NCBI GenBank assembly: GCA_021808525.1
Contig: JAKBBK010000030.1
Span: 1-35,589, forward strand
Source of the DNA: Pseudomonadota bacterium
Lineage (GTDB): Bacteria > Pseudomonadota > Gammaproteobacteria > Burkholderiales > Burkholderiaceae_C
Length of the DNA: 35,589 nt
Direction of reading: 5' to 3'
Shown: positions 1-7,916 of the stretch, piece by piece
Numbering within the stretch: the stretch's first letter is position 1
Layout: each line of letters begins with the position of its first letter
Position numbers and translations under genes: made by a program
The notes under the pieces: model-generated
Database searches by the model: none
What the model saw: only the letters and a program-made list of their open reading frames with translations
What the model was told of the DNA's origin: nothing

Positions 1-1051
1 CGTCCTCGCGCTGGATGGCCCAGGGCTCCTCGGAGGGATGGCTCTTGAACTCCCCGGCGATGGCCTCCAGGATGTCCTGCACGGTGACGATGCCCAGGGT
101 CTGGCCGTATTCGCCCAGCACCACCGCGGTGTGGTCGGGGCTTTGCTTGAAGGTCTGCAGCAGCTCCAGGCCGGTCAGGCTCTCGGGCACGTAGATGGCC
201 GGGCTGGAGGCCTTGACCAGGTCGTCGATGCCCTCGCGGCGTATGAATCGGCCCAGCAGCTCCTTGGCCGAGACCAGGCCCAGCACGTCGTCGAGGTCGC
301 CGCGCACCAGCGGGAAGCGCGAATGCGAGCTCTGGGCGATCTTGCTCAGGTTGTCGCCCAGCGGATCCTCGACGTCGAGGAACTCGATTTCATTGCGGGG
401 GGTCATCAGCGAGGCGATCTGGCGGTCGTCCAGCCGGAACACGTTGCGCACCATCTCGTGTTCCTGCACCTCGATCACCCCGGCGTCGGAGCCTTCCTCC
501 AGCACGACGTTGATCTCCTCCTCGGTGACGTGCTTGGGTTGGTCCGTGCGCACGCGCAGCAGGCGCAGCAGCAGGTCGGTGGACACCGACAGCAGCTTGA
601 CGAACACGGCCACCGAGCGCGCCAGCAGCAGCATGGGCTGCGCGGTGATCAGCGCGATGCGCTCGGGCGCCAGCTGGCCCAGGCGCTTGGGCACCAGCTC
701 GCCCACCACGATGGACAGGTAGGTGATGACCACCACCACCAGCGCCGTGGCCGCCACCGACGAAGCGCTGGCCGACATGCCCAGGCGCTGCAGCCACTGG
801 CCGATGCCCGAGGAAAACGCCGCCTCGCCGATGATGCCGTTGAGCACGCCGATGGAGGTGATGCCGATCTGCACCGTGGAGAGCAGGCGCGTGGGCTGCT
901 CGGTGAGCTGAAGCGCGGCACGCGCGGGCACGCTTCCGGACTCGGCCAGCGCGGTCAGGCGCGCGCGCCGCGCGGTGACCAGCGCGATCTCGGCCATCGC
1001 GAACAGGCCGTTGAGCAGGATCAGGAACAGCAGAACCAGGGCTTGACTCAT
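1..1051 (-). CDS. CorC/HlyC-family membrane CBS protein, C-terminus off the window
   Basis: Reading leftward from the ATG at 1051 gives 350 codons with no stop before the window edge. Residues 1-150 form a DUF21 (CNNM-type) membrane domain with hydrophobic stretches near 3-22, 100-116 and 135-155 and the typical VVGELVPKRL motif near 115-124. Two CBS domains follow, about 215-270 (beginning SLMTPRNEIEFLD) and 285-335 (ending GIVTVQDILEAIAGE). The C-terminal CorC_HlyC transporter-associated domain, about 80-90 residues in this family, must lie beyond the edge. Homologues are linked to magnesium or cobalt efflux and sometimes labelled hemolysin; the substrate cannot be read here. It diverges from metC across a repeat-rich gap. 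Confidence 0.9.
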   Translation of the reverse strand, partial: MSQALVLLFLILLNGLFAMAEIALVTARRARLTALAESGSVPARAALQLTEQPTRLLSTVQIGITSIGVLNGIIGEAAFSSGIGQWLQRLGMSASASSVAATALVVVVITYLSIVVGELVPKRLGQLAPERIALITAQPMLLLARSVAVFVKLLSVSTDLLLRLLRVRTDQPKHVTEEEINVVLEEGSDAGVIEVQEHEMVRNVFRLDDRQIASLMTPRNEIEFLDVEDPLGDNLSKIAQSSHSRFPLVRGDLDDVLGLVSAKELLGRFIRREGIDDLVKASSPAIYVPESLTGLELLQTFKQSPDHTAVVLGEYGQTLGIVTVQDILEAIAGEFKSHPSEEPWAIQRED

Positions 1052-1097
1052 ACCGTGCGATCCTCCTGGACGGGCGCCGGGGCGCCGTGCGGGGGGC

Positions 1098-1249
1098 GGG
1101 CCGGGCCGCGCCCGGCCCGCCCCCCGAGGGGGTCGAGAAAACTTGGGGCGGCCCTGCGTTTTCTCGAGATTGCCCCCAGGGCCGGGCCGCGCCCGGCCCG
1201 CCCCCCGAGGGGGTCGAGAAAACTTGGGGCGGCCCTGCGTTTTCTCGAG
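1098..1249. repeat. Two identical 71-base repeats, each with a 10-bp stem hairpin
   Basis: Positions 1098-1168 and 1179-1249 are identical over 71 bases, offset by 81. Each contains a CCCCCGAGGGGG mini-palindrome followed by a 10-bp perfect inverted repeat. In copy 1 the arms are TCGAGAAAAC (1133-1142) and GTTTTCTCGA (1158-1167) around a GC-rich loop. A third, diverged copy with a different stem lies at 13000-13050. This looks like a dispersed intergenic repeat of the host genome rather than a gene part. Confidence 0.85.
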
Positions 1250-1400
1250 CAGAGGTCTCGGCAGGCGCCGGGGAGGGCCGGCGCGATCGGGGAAGCAGGG
1301 TCGGGATCCAAGGCGGGGGCAAGGGCGTGTACGTCCGGCCTGCGCTGCTCTTATGCTGGAGACTGGGGGCGCGGCATGGTGCCGATGGCCCGCATCCAGC

Positions 1401-1448
1401 ATTCGTGCAGGAATTCGTACGGAAATTCGTACGGGAATTCGCGCAGGA
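1401..1448 (+). repeat. Four 12-base tandem repeats ending in the metC ribosome binding site
   Basis: Units ATTCGTGCAGGA (1401-1412), ATTCGTACGGAA (1413-1424), ATTCGTACGGGA (1425-1436) and ATTCGCGCAGGA (1437-1448) are adjacent. The last unit supplies the AGGA of the metC Shine-Dalgarno site, so gain or loss of a unit would change the sequence just upstream of translation start. Confidence 0.85.
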
Positions 1449-1460
1449 GAACCTTCACCC

Positions 1461-2759
1461 ATGTCCAATGATGAACATGGTTCCGGATTAGACCAGACTT
1501 CCGTGACAGCTCAAGACGCAATCTCCCGCGAGCCGGCGGGGCGCCCGGACCCGTCCACGCTGCTCCAGCATCACCCCTATCGGGCACCGCCGGGTTTCGC
1601 CAGCCCGCAGCTGCCCTCGTACCGCGCCTCCACGGTGCTGTTCGACAACGTGCGCCACATGCGCGAGCAGCGCTGGCGCGACAAGTCGGGCTACACCTAC
1701 GGCCTGCACGGCACCCCGGCGAGTTTCGCGCTCGAGCGCCGCCTGGCCGACATCGAGGGCGCGCGCCATGCCCTGCTGTGCCCCTCGGGGCTTTCGGCCA
1801 TCGCGCTGGTCGACCTGGCGCTGCTGCGCCAGGGTGAGGAAGTGCTGATTCCCTGCAACGCCTACGCGCCCGGGCGGGATCTGGCGCAGAACATGCTGGC
1901 GGCCTGGGGCATCGGCACGCGCATCTACGACCCCCTCGACCCTGGCTCCCTGCGCGAGCGCATCGGCCCGGACACGCGCCTGCTCTGGCTGGAGGCGCCC
2001 GGATCGGTGAGCATGGAAATGCCCGACCTGCGCGCCCTGGTGGCCATCGCCCGCGATGCCGGGGTGCTCACGGCCATCGACAACACCTGGTCGGCGGGCC
2101 TGGCCTTGCAGCCTTTCGACCTGGGCATCGATGTGTCCATGCAGGCGCTGACCAAGTACCAGTCGGGTGGTGCCGACGTGCTGATGGGCGCCGTGCTGGT
2201 GCGCGACGACGCGCTGCACGATGCGCTGCTGGATGCGCATATGCGACTGGGCCTGGGGGTGGGCGGCGACGACGTCGCGCTGATGCTGCGCGGGCTGGCC
2301 TCCATGCCGCTGCGCTACGCCGCGCACGACGCGTCGGCGCGGCGCATCGCCGAGTGGCTCCAGCGCCGCCCCGAAGTGCTGCAGGTGCTGCACCCGGCGT
2401 TGCCGGGCAGCCCCGGGCATGGATACTGGCTGCGCGACTTCCGCGGAGCCGCCGGTCTGTTCAGCATCGTCCTGCAGCCCGAGATCGAGCCGGCGCGCGT
2501 GGATGCCTTCGTCGACGCGCTGCGCCTGTTCGGCATCGGTTATTCCTGGGGCGGCCCGCTCAGCCTTGCGGTACCCTACGATCTGCGCCATTCGCGCGCG
2601 CCCGTGTCGCCGCCCGTCGGCTCGAGCGTGGCGCCGGCACAGTCCGAGGCACGCTACCTGGTGCGCCTGAACATCGGGCTCGAGCACCCCGACGACCTGA
2701 TCGCGGATCTCGAACAGGCGCTGCGCGTGGCGCTGGGCCCCCGAACCGGAGTTGCCTGA
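1461..2759 (+). CDS. metC: Cystathionine beta-lyase, PLP-dependent (Cys/Met metabolism family)
   Basis: The 432-residue product is a Cys/Met-metabolism PLP enzyme, most like cystathionine beta-lyase, which cleaves cystathionine to homocysteine, pyruvate and ammonia in methionine synthesis. Visible are the YTYGLHGTP substrate/PLP region, the CPSGLSAI loop, the AIDNTW aspartate motif and the PLP lysine K232 in ALTKYQSGGADV. The ATG at 1461 is preceded by AGGAG at 1445-1449 and starts just before the conserved domain, whereas earlier in-frame codons run through the intergenic repeats. The stop overlaps the start of the next gene by one base (TGATG), suggesting coupling. Cystathionine gamma-synthase or methionine gamma-lyase are less likely alternatives. 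Confidence 0.88.
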   Translation: MSNDEHGSGLDQTSVTAQDAISREPAGRPDPSTLLQHHPYRAPPGFASPQLPSYRASTVLFDNVRHMREQRWRDKSGYTYGLHGTPASFALERRLADIEGARHALLCPSGLSAIALVDLALLRQGEEVLIPCNAYAPGRDLAQNMLAAWGIGTRIYDPLDPGSLRERIGPDTRLLWLEAPGSVSMEMPDLRALVAIARDAGVLTAIDNTWSAGLALQPFDLGIDVSMQALTKYQSGGADVLMGAVLVRDDALHDALLDAHMRLGLGVGGDDVALMLRGLASMPLRYAAHDASARRIAEWLQRRPEVLQVLHPALPGSPGHGYWLRDFRGAAGLFSIVLQPEIEPARVDAFVDALRLFGIGYSWGGPLSLAVPYDLRHSRAPVSPPVGSSVAPAQSEARYLVRLNIGLEHPDDLIADLEQALRVALGPRTGVA

Positions 2760-3250
2760 TGGGAATGCGAAGCCTGGCAGCCGTGGTGCTGCTGATCCTG
2801 CTGGCCGCCTTCGCGGTCGCCAACTGGGGCGCCTTCACCGCGCCCACCCATCTCACGCTGGGACTGAGCACCGTGCAGGCCCCGCTGGGGCTGTTGATGC
2901 TGGGCCTGTGCGCCGTGCTGGTGCTGGGCCTGGGCGGGCTGGCGCTGTGGGTGCACACGCGCTCGCTGATGGAACTGCGGCGCCAGGTCAAGGCCCAGCA
3001 GTCGCTGCGCGAGCTGGCGGACAAGGCCGAGAACTCGCGCCTGACCCAGCTGCAGGCGACGCTGGAAGCCGCCACGAATCGCCTGGCCTCGCAGATCGAG
3101 ACCGCGCAGGCCCAGTTGATGGACCGCATCGATCACCTGGAGCGCGAGCAGGCGCGGCATGTGGCCGAGAACGCCGACAGCCTGGCCGCCGCGCTGGCGG
3201 AGTTCGACCAGCGCGTCACCGGCGGCCCCGGCCAGGGCCCGCGCGCCTGA
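2759..3250 (+). CDS. LapA-like (DUF1049) membrane protein with coiled-coil tail
   Basis: The 163-residue protein has two hydrophobic segments (about 4-24 and 43-66) joined by a short loop containing VQAPLGLLMLG, then a charged, heptad-like Ala/Leu/Gln/Glu helix from about 70 to 150. This matches the LapA/DUF1049 layout (lipopolysaccharide assembly protein A domain), inner-membrane proteins that in E. coli help assemble the LPS regulation and export machinery. Here the cytoplasmic coiled coil is longer than usual. It begins at the ATG overlapping the metC stop codon and so is probably translated by re-initiation. It converges with serB, only 31 bases away. Function is inferred from architecture only. 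Confidence 0.72.
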   Translation: MGMRSLAAVVLLILLAAFAVANWGAFTAPTHLTLGLSTVQAPLGLLMLGLCAVLVLGLGGLALWVHTRSLMELRRQVKAQQSLRELADKAENSRLTQLQATLEAATNRLASQIETAQAQLMDRIDHLEREQARHVAENADSLAAALAEFDQRVTGGPGQGPRA

Positions 3251-3281
3251 GGCGGCGGCGGGCACGAAGCGCCGCGTCGGC

Positions 3282-4196
3282 TCAGGCCTCCTCGAACAGA
3301 CGCAGCACCCCGTCGAGTCCGCAATGGTTCAGCGCCGCGTCGGCGGCCTGCTGCACCGCAGGCTTGCCGCGATAGGCCACGCCCAGCCCGGCCGCGCCCA
3401 GCATGGGCAGGTCGTTGGCCCCGTCGCCCACGGCGATGGCCTGGCGCGGCTCGCAGCCCAGCTCGGCGCAGGCGTCCAGCAGCGCCTGGCGCTTGGCGGC
3501 TCCGTCGACGATGGGGCCGCGCGTGCGGCCGGTCAGGCGTCCGTCGGCGATGTCCAGCTGGTTGGCACGGATGCTGTCCAGCCCGAGGCGACGCTGCAGG
3601 CGTTCGGCGAACCAGGTGAAGCCGCCGGTGGCCAGCAGCACGTGCAGCCCGGCCGCGTGCGCGGCGGCGATCAGCTGCTCGGCTCCGGGGTTGAGCTGCA
3701 TGCGTTGCCACACCTGTTCCAGCACGCTCTCGGGCGTGCCGGCCAGCAGCGCCAGGCGTCGGCGCAGGCTCTCCGCATAGTCGGTGATCTCGCCGCGCAT
3801 GGCCGCCTCGGTGATCTCGGCGATGCGCGCCTTCATGCCGGTGGCGCTGCCCAGCTCGTCGATGGTCTCCATGTTCACCAGCGTGGAGTCCATGTCCAGC
3901 GCGAGCAGGCGGAAGTCGCGCAGGCGCAGCCCGTCGGGCACCAGTGCCCAGTCGAAACCATGCTGCTCGGCCAGGGGCGTCATGAGCGCGCGCACCGCCG
4001 AGGCCTCCGCCCCCACGTCGCGCAGGCGCACGGCGCTGGCCCCGGCGGCCGCCGATTCGGCGCCGGCCCGCGGCGCGCGCGCGCCCAGCTGCGCGGCGAT
4101 GTGTTCGAGCAGCGCCGGTTCGAGCCGGTAGGGTGCGGGGAACTGCAGGACGAGATGGGGCATCTGGGAGAGCTGCGTGGAGGGCTTCGCGGACAT
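3282..4196 (-). CDS. serB: Phosphoserine phosphatase
   Basis: A 304-residue HAD-superfamily enzyme making the last step of serine synthesis, phosphoserine to serine. HAD motif I is DMDSTLVNMETIDE with nucleophile D101 and acid/base D103. Motif II lies in LLATGGF, and motif IV is VGDGANDLPML near the C-terminus. Residues 1-90 form the poorly conserved ACT-like N-terminal region typical of proteobacterial SerB. The start is uncertain: ATG 4196 lies 26 bases after the mfd stop, and ATG 4163 (MPHLVLQF) is an alternative; neither has a clear Shine-Dalgarno site. It follows mfd on the same strand and is probably co-transcribed with it. Confidence 0.93.
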   Translation of the reverse strand: MSAKPSTQLSQMPHLVLQFPAPYRLEPALLEHIAAQLGARAPRAGAESAAAGASAVRLRDVGAEASAVRALMTPLAEQHGFDWALVPDGLRLRDFRLLALDMDSTLVNMETIDELGSATGMKARIAEITEAAMRGEITDYAESLRRRLALLAGTPESVLEQVWQRMQLNPGAEQLIAAAHAAGLHVLLATGGFTWFAERLQRRLGLDSIRANQLDIADGRLTGRTRGPIVDGAAKRQALLDACAELGCEPRQAIAVGDGANDLPMLGAAGLGVAYRGKPAVQQAADAALNHCGLDGVLRLFEEA

Positions 4197-4222
4197 GGGG
4201 GAGGAAGGGGCGTCAGGGGTCG

Positions 4223-7200
4223 TCAATGGGCGGAGGCGGCAGGCGAGGCCGTGGCGGCCGCACGCGGCTCTCCCAGCAGGCGCAGGGTGTCGCGCACCAG
4301 GCGGGCGCGCGCGGCGGCATCGGCGGCCTCGCGCTCGATGCGCAGGCGGTCGTTGCCGGCCAGGCGCACGTGCCGGTGGTTCTGCACCAGCCAGATGATG
4401 CGCGCGGCGTCCACCGGCGGGTCGGGGCGGAACTGCAGCAGGGTGTGCCCTTCGGCCGCGTCCACGCGCACCACGCCCCAGGCCTGCGCCAGCAGGCGCA
4501 GGCGGTGGGTCTCGATCAGGTTCAGCGCGGCCTTGGGCATGCGCCCGAAGCGATCGACGATTTCCTCGGCGACTTCCTGCAGCGCCTGCTCGCTCGCGGC
4601 GCTGGCCATGCGCTTGTACAGGTTCAGGCGGGCGTTGACGTCGGGGCAGTAGTCCTGCGGCAGCAGCGCCGGCTCGTGCAGGTTGATCTCGGTGGTCGCC
4701 GCCAGCGGCTGCATCAGGTCGGGCTCCTGCCCGGCCTTGAGGGCCTTCACGGCGGCGCCCAGCATGTCCAGGTACATCTGATAGCCGACTTCCTGCACAT
4801 TGCCCGACTGCGCCTCGCCCAGCGCCTCGCCGGCTCCGCGGATCTCCAGGTCGTGCATGGCCAGGTAGAAGCCGGCGCCGAGTTCCTCCATCTGGGTGAT
4901 CGCCTCCAGGCGCTGCTGCGCCGTCTTGCTCAGCGACTGCACCTCGGGCACCAGCAGGTAGGCGTAGGCCTGGTGATGCGAGCGCCCGACCCGACCGCGC
5001 AACTGGTGCAGCTGGGCCAGCCCGAACTTGTCGGCGCGGCTCATCACGATGGTGTTCGCGGTGGGCACGTCGATGCCGGTCTCGATGATGGTCGAGCACA
5101 GCAGCAGGTTGAAGCGCTGCGCGTGGAAGTCGCGCATCACCCGTTCGAGCTCGCGTTCGTGCATCTGCCCGTGGGCGATCTCGATGCGCGCCTCGGGAAT
5201 GAGTTCCTGCAGCATCTCCTTGCGCCGCTCGATGGTGTCGACCTCGTTGTGCAGGAAATAGACCTGGCCGCCGCGCTTGATCTCGCGCAGCACGGCCTCG
5301 CGGATCACCGCCTTGCTCTCGTTGCGCACGAAGGTCTTGATGGCCAGGCGCTTTTGCGGCGCGGTGGCGATCACCGACAGGTCGCGCAGGCCTTCCATGG
5401 CCATGCCCATGGTGCGGGGGATGGGGGTGGCGGTAAGGGTCAGCATGTCCACTTCCGCGCGCAGGGCCTTCAGCGCCTCCTTGTGGCGCACCCCGAAGCG
5501 GTGCTCCTCGTCGACGATGACCAGGCCCAGGCGCTCGAAGCGCACGTCGGCCGACAGCAGCTTGTGGGTGCCGATGGCGATGTCCACCGTGCCCTCGGCC
5601 AGCCCCTGCAGCGCCGCGCGGACCTCCTTCGCGCTGCGGAAACGCGACAGCTCGGCGATGCGAACGGGCCAGTCGGCGAAACGGTTGCGAAAGGTCTCCA
5701 CATGCTGCTCGGCCAGCAAGGTGGTGGGCGCCAGCACCGCCACCTGGCGACCGCCCATGACGGCGACGAAGGCCGCGCGCAGCGCCACCTCGGTCTTGCC
5801 GAAGCCCACGTCTCCGCAGACCAGGCGGTCCATCGGCTTACCCGACACCATGTCCTGCACCACGGCGTGGATGGCCGCGGCCTGGTCGGCGGTCTCGTCG
5901 AAGCCGAAGCCCGCCGCGAAGGCCTCGTAGTCCTGCGCCGGAAAGCCGAAGGCGTGGCCGGGCCGGCTGGCGCGCCGCGCGTACAGGTTGAGCAGTTCGG
6001 CCGCCGTGTCGCGGATCTGCTCGGCGGCCTTGCGCCGTGCCTTGTCCCACTGGCCCGAGCCCAGCGTGTGCAGGGGCGCGTGTTCGGGATCCACGCCGCT
6101 ATAGCGCGCGATCAGGTGCAGCTGCGCCACCGGCACGTACAGCGAGGCTTCCTTGGCGTAGAGGATGTGCAGCAATTCGGTGGGTCCGTCGCCCAGGTCC
6201 ATGGACACCAGGCCCTGGTAGCGCCCGATGCCGTGCTGCTGGTGCACCACCGGGTCGCCCGGCTTGAGTTCGGACAGGTCGCGGATCAGGTTCTCGACGT
6301 CGCTGGCGCGCTCCTGCTTGCGCTGGCGGCGTTGCGCCGCGCCCAGGGCCAGCAGCTCGGTCTCGGTGAGCACGGCGAGCTGCCGCGAGGGCAGCTGGAA
6401 CCCCGCGGCCAGCGGCGCCACCGTGAGCGCGAAGCCGGCATCCCCGCGCAGTGCCTGGGCCCAGTCCTCCACGCCCTGCGGCTCCAGGCGCGCCTCGCGC
6501 AACATCTCGAGCAGGGATTCGCGACGCCCGGGCGAATCGGCGCACAGCAGCACGCGCAGCGGCGGCTGCGCGCGCGCGCCGGCCGCCAGCCATTCCTGCA
6601 GGCGACGCAGCGGCTGCTCGGCACGCCGCTCGACGGCCAGCTCGGGCAGCGCGCTGCCGAAGGCCGAGGCCCCGGGCTGGGAAGGATGCGCCACCGCCTC
6701 GGGCGCCCCGGACGGCTGCGTGGTCGGCTCCGCACCCCGCGCCGGATCCGCCCCGGCCGCCGCGGCCTCCCCGGCCGTGCGCAGCGCCAGTTGCACCAGC
6801 GGCTGGATGCCGACGAAGAAGTCCTCCTCGCGCAGGTACAGCTCGGCCGGCGCCAGCGCGGGGCGTTCAGGGTCGGCGCGCAGCAGGCGCCAGCGCTCCG
6901 AGGTGTCGCTCCAGAACCGACGCATCGCGCCGGCCACGTCGCCCAGCAGGACCACGCCGGCCTGGGGCCCGCAGTAATCGAGCAGGGTGGCGGTGGATTC
7001 GAAGAACAGCGGCAGGTAGTACTCGATGCCCGGCCCGGCGACGCCGCCGGCGATGTCGCGGTACAGCGGGCTGCGGCTGGGGTCGCCGTCGATGCGCTCG
7101 CGCCATTGGGCCCGAAAGCGCTGGCGGGCGGCCTCGTCCAGCGGGAACTCGCGCCCCGGCAGCAGGCGCACGGTGTCCACCGGGTACAGGCTGCGCTGGC

Positions 7201-7828
7201 TGTCGGGGTCGAAGGTGTGGATGGAGTCGATGGTGTCGCCGAACAGATCCACGCGCAGCGGCAGGGCGCTGCCCATCGGGTGCAGGTCCAGCAGGCCGCC
7301 GCGCACCGCGTATTCGCCGGGCGCCACCACCTGCGTGACCTGCGCATAGCCGGCCAGCACCAGTTGCGCGCGCAGGCTCGCCTCGTCCAGGCGCTGGCCC
7401 TTGTCGAAGCGGAAGGTGGTGGCGGCGAGAAAGGCCGCCGGGGCCAGGCGCTGCAGCGCGGTGGCGGCGGGCACCAGCACCATGTCGAGCTCGCGCTGGT
7501 GCAGCGCCCACAGCGTGGCCAGGCGCTCGGAGACCAGGTCCTGGTGCGGGGAGAAGGCGTCGTAGGGCAGGGTTTCCCAGTCCGGCAGCACGCCGCAGCG
7601 CAGGGACGGGGCGAACCAGCGGATCTCGTCCAGCAGGCGCTGGGCGTCGGCCGGCTCGCCCGTCACGACCAGCCAGGGGCCGCCGGGGCGGCGCGACAGG
7701 CCCAGTTCGGCCAGCAGCAGGGCGTCGGCGCTTCCGGGGGGGCGGGCCAGCGCCAGGCGGCGTCCGGCATGCAGGGTCGGCAGCGCGGGCGCCACCAGCA
7801 GGGATTCGGGCTGACTCGGCAAGGACAT
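4223..7828 (-). CDS. mfd: Transcription-repair coupling factor Mfd
   Basis: The 1201-residue protein removes RNA polymerase stalled at DNA lesions and recruits UvrA. Seen in order are the UvrB-like N-terminal region (DWETLPYDAFSPHQDLVSERL), an Ala/Pro-rich linker near residues 345-390, the RNA-polymerase-interacting Tudor-like domain (DPVVHQQHGIGRYQGL) and the RecG-like translocase. The translocase has Walker A GDVGFGKTEVAL (K678), Walker B DEEH (773-776), TATPIPRTM, and QLRGRVGRS in the second lobe. The C-terminal TRCF domain is complete. Upstream in-frame codons overlap ispD and ispF on the other strand, so the ATG at 7828 was chosen. No Shine-Dalgarno site is seen; GAGAAT lies six bases before the ATG. 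Confidence 0.97.
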   Translation of the reverse strand: MSLPSQPESLLVAPALPTLHAGRRLALARPPGSADALLLAELGLSRRPGGPWLVVTGEPADAQRLLDEIRWFAPSLRCGVLPDWETLPYDAFSPHQDLVSERLATLWALHQRELDMVLVPAATALQRLAPAAFLAATTFRFDKGQRLDEASLRAQLVLAGYAQVTQVVAPGEYAVRGGLLDLHPMGSALPLRVDLFGDTIDSIHTFDPDSQRSLYPVDTVRLLPGREFPLDEAARQRFRAQWRERIDGDPSRSPLYRDIAGGVAGPGIEYYLPLFFESTATLLDYCGPQAGVVLLGDVAGAMRRFWSDTSERWRLLRADPERPALAPAELYLREEDFFVGIQPLVQLALRTAGEAAAAGADPARGAEPTTQPSGAPEAVAHPSQPGASAFGSALPELAVERRAEQPLRRLQEWLAAGARAQPPLRVLLCADSPGRRESLLEMLREARLEPQGVEDWAQALRGDAGFALTVAPLAAGFQLPSRQLAVLTETELLALGAAQRRQRKQERASDVENLIRDLSELKPGDPVVHQQHGIGRYQGLVSMDLGDGPTELLHILYAKEASLYVPVAQLHLIARYSGVDPEHAPLHTLGSGQWDKARRKAAEQIRDTAAELLNLYARRASRPGHAFGFPAQDYEAFAAGFGFDETADQAAAIHAVVQDMVSGKPMDRLVCGDVGFGKTEVALRAAFVAVMGGRQVAVLAPTTLLAEQHVETFRNRFADWPVRIAELSRFRSAKEVRAALQGLAEGTVDIAIGTHKLLSADVRFERLGLVIVDEEHRFGVRHKEALKALRAEVDMLTLTATPIPRTMGMAMEGLRDLSVIATAPQKRLAIKTFVRNESKAVIREAVLREIKRGGQVYFLHNEVDTIERRKEMLQELIPEARIEIAHGQMHERELERVMRDFHAQRFNLLLCSTIIETGIDVPTANTIVMSRADKFGLAQLHQLRGRVGRSHHQAYAYLLVPEVQSLSKTAQQRLEAITQMEELGAGFYLAMHDLEIRGAGEALGEAQSGNVQEVGYQMYLDMLGAAVKALKAGQEPDLMQPLAATTEINLHEPALLPQDYCPDVNARLNLYKRMASAASEQALQEVAEEIVDRFGRMPKAALNLIETHRLRLLAQAWGVVRVDAAEGHTLLQFRPDPPVDAARIIWLVQNHRHVRLAGNDRLRIEREAADAAARARLVRDTLRLLGEPRAAATASPAASAH

Positions 7829-7916
7829 CCCGGAATTCTCGCAGCACTGGCGCCGCCATGTGCTGCGGCGCGCCGGGTCGGCGGGCGGCGCGCTGTCGCA
7901 GATTAGAATTTTTTCC
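7829..7916. promoter_or_regulatory. Divergent mfd/ispD promoter region with -10-like hexamers close to both starts
   Basis: This 88-base gap must hold the promoters of both divergent operons. On the plus strand TAGAAT (7904-7909) ends seven bases before the ispD ATG. On the minus strand GAGAAT (7840 down to 7835) ends six bases before the mfd ATG. Neither gene has a Shine-Dalgarno site. No good -35 hexamer is placed for either. The spacing would put transcription starts at or near the start codons. Confidence 0.45.

Larger units (their letters stand above)
1052..1460. other. Repeat-rich divergent intergenic gap
   Basis: This 409-base gap between the divergent CorC-like and metC genes holds two copies of a 71-base direct repeat (1098-1168, 1179-1249) and a 12-base tandem repeat next to the metC ribosome binding site (1401-1448). 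The short frames across it have low-complexity Arg/Pro/Gly translations and are not taken as genes. No convincing -35/-10 pair was found; TATGCT at 1352-1357 is a weak -10 candidate for metC. Confidence 0.6.

Noticed and set aside
1098-1249. Intrinsic terminators for the flanking genes
   Set aside because: Both flanking genes read away from this region, and there are no T-tracts after the stems.
4133-7906. 1257-codon open frame on the plus strand
   Set aside because: It is antisense to mfd and serB. Its translation is His/Gln/Arg/Gly-rich with no family motif, as expected for the complement of a high-GC gene.
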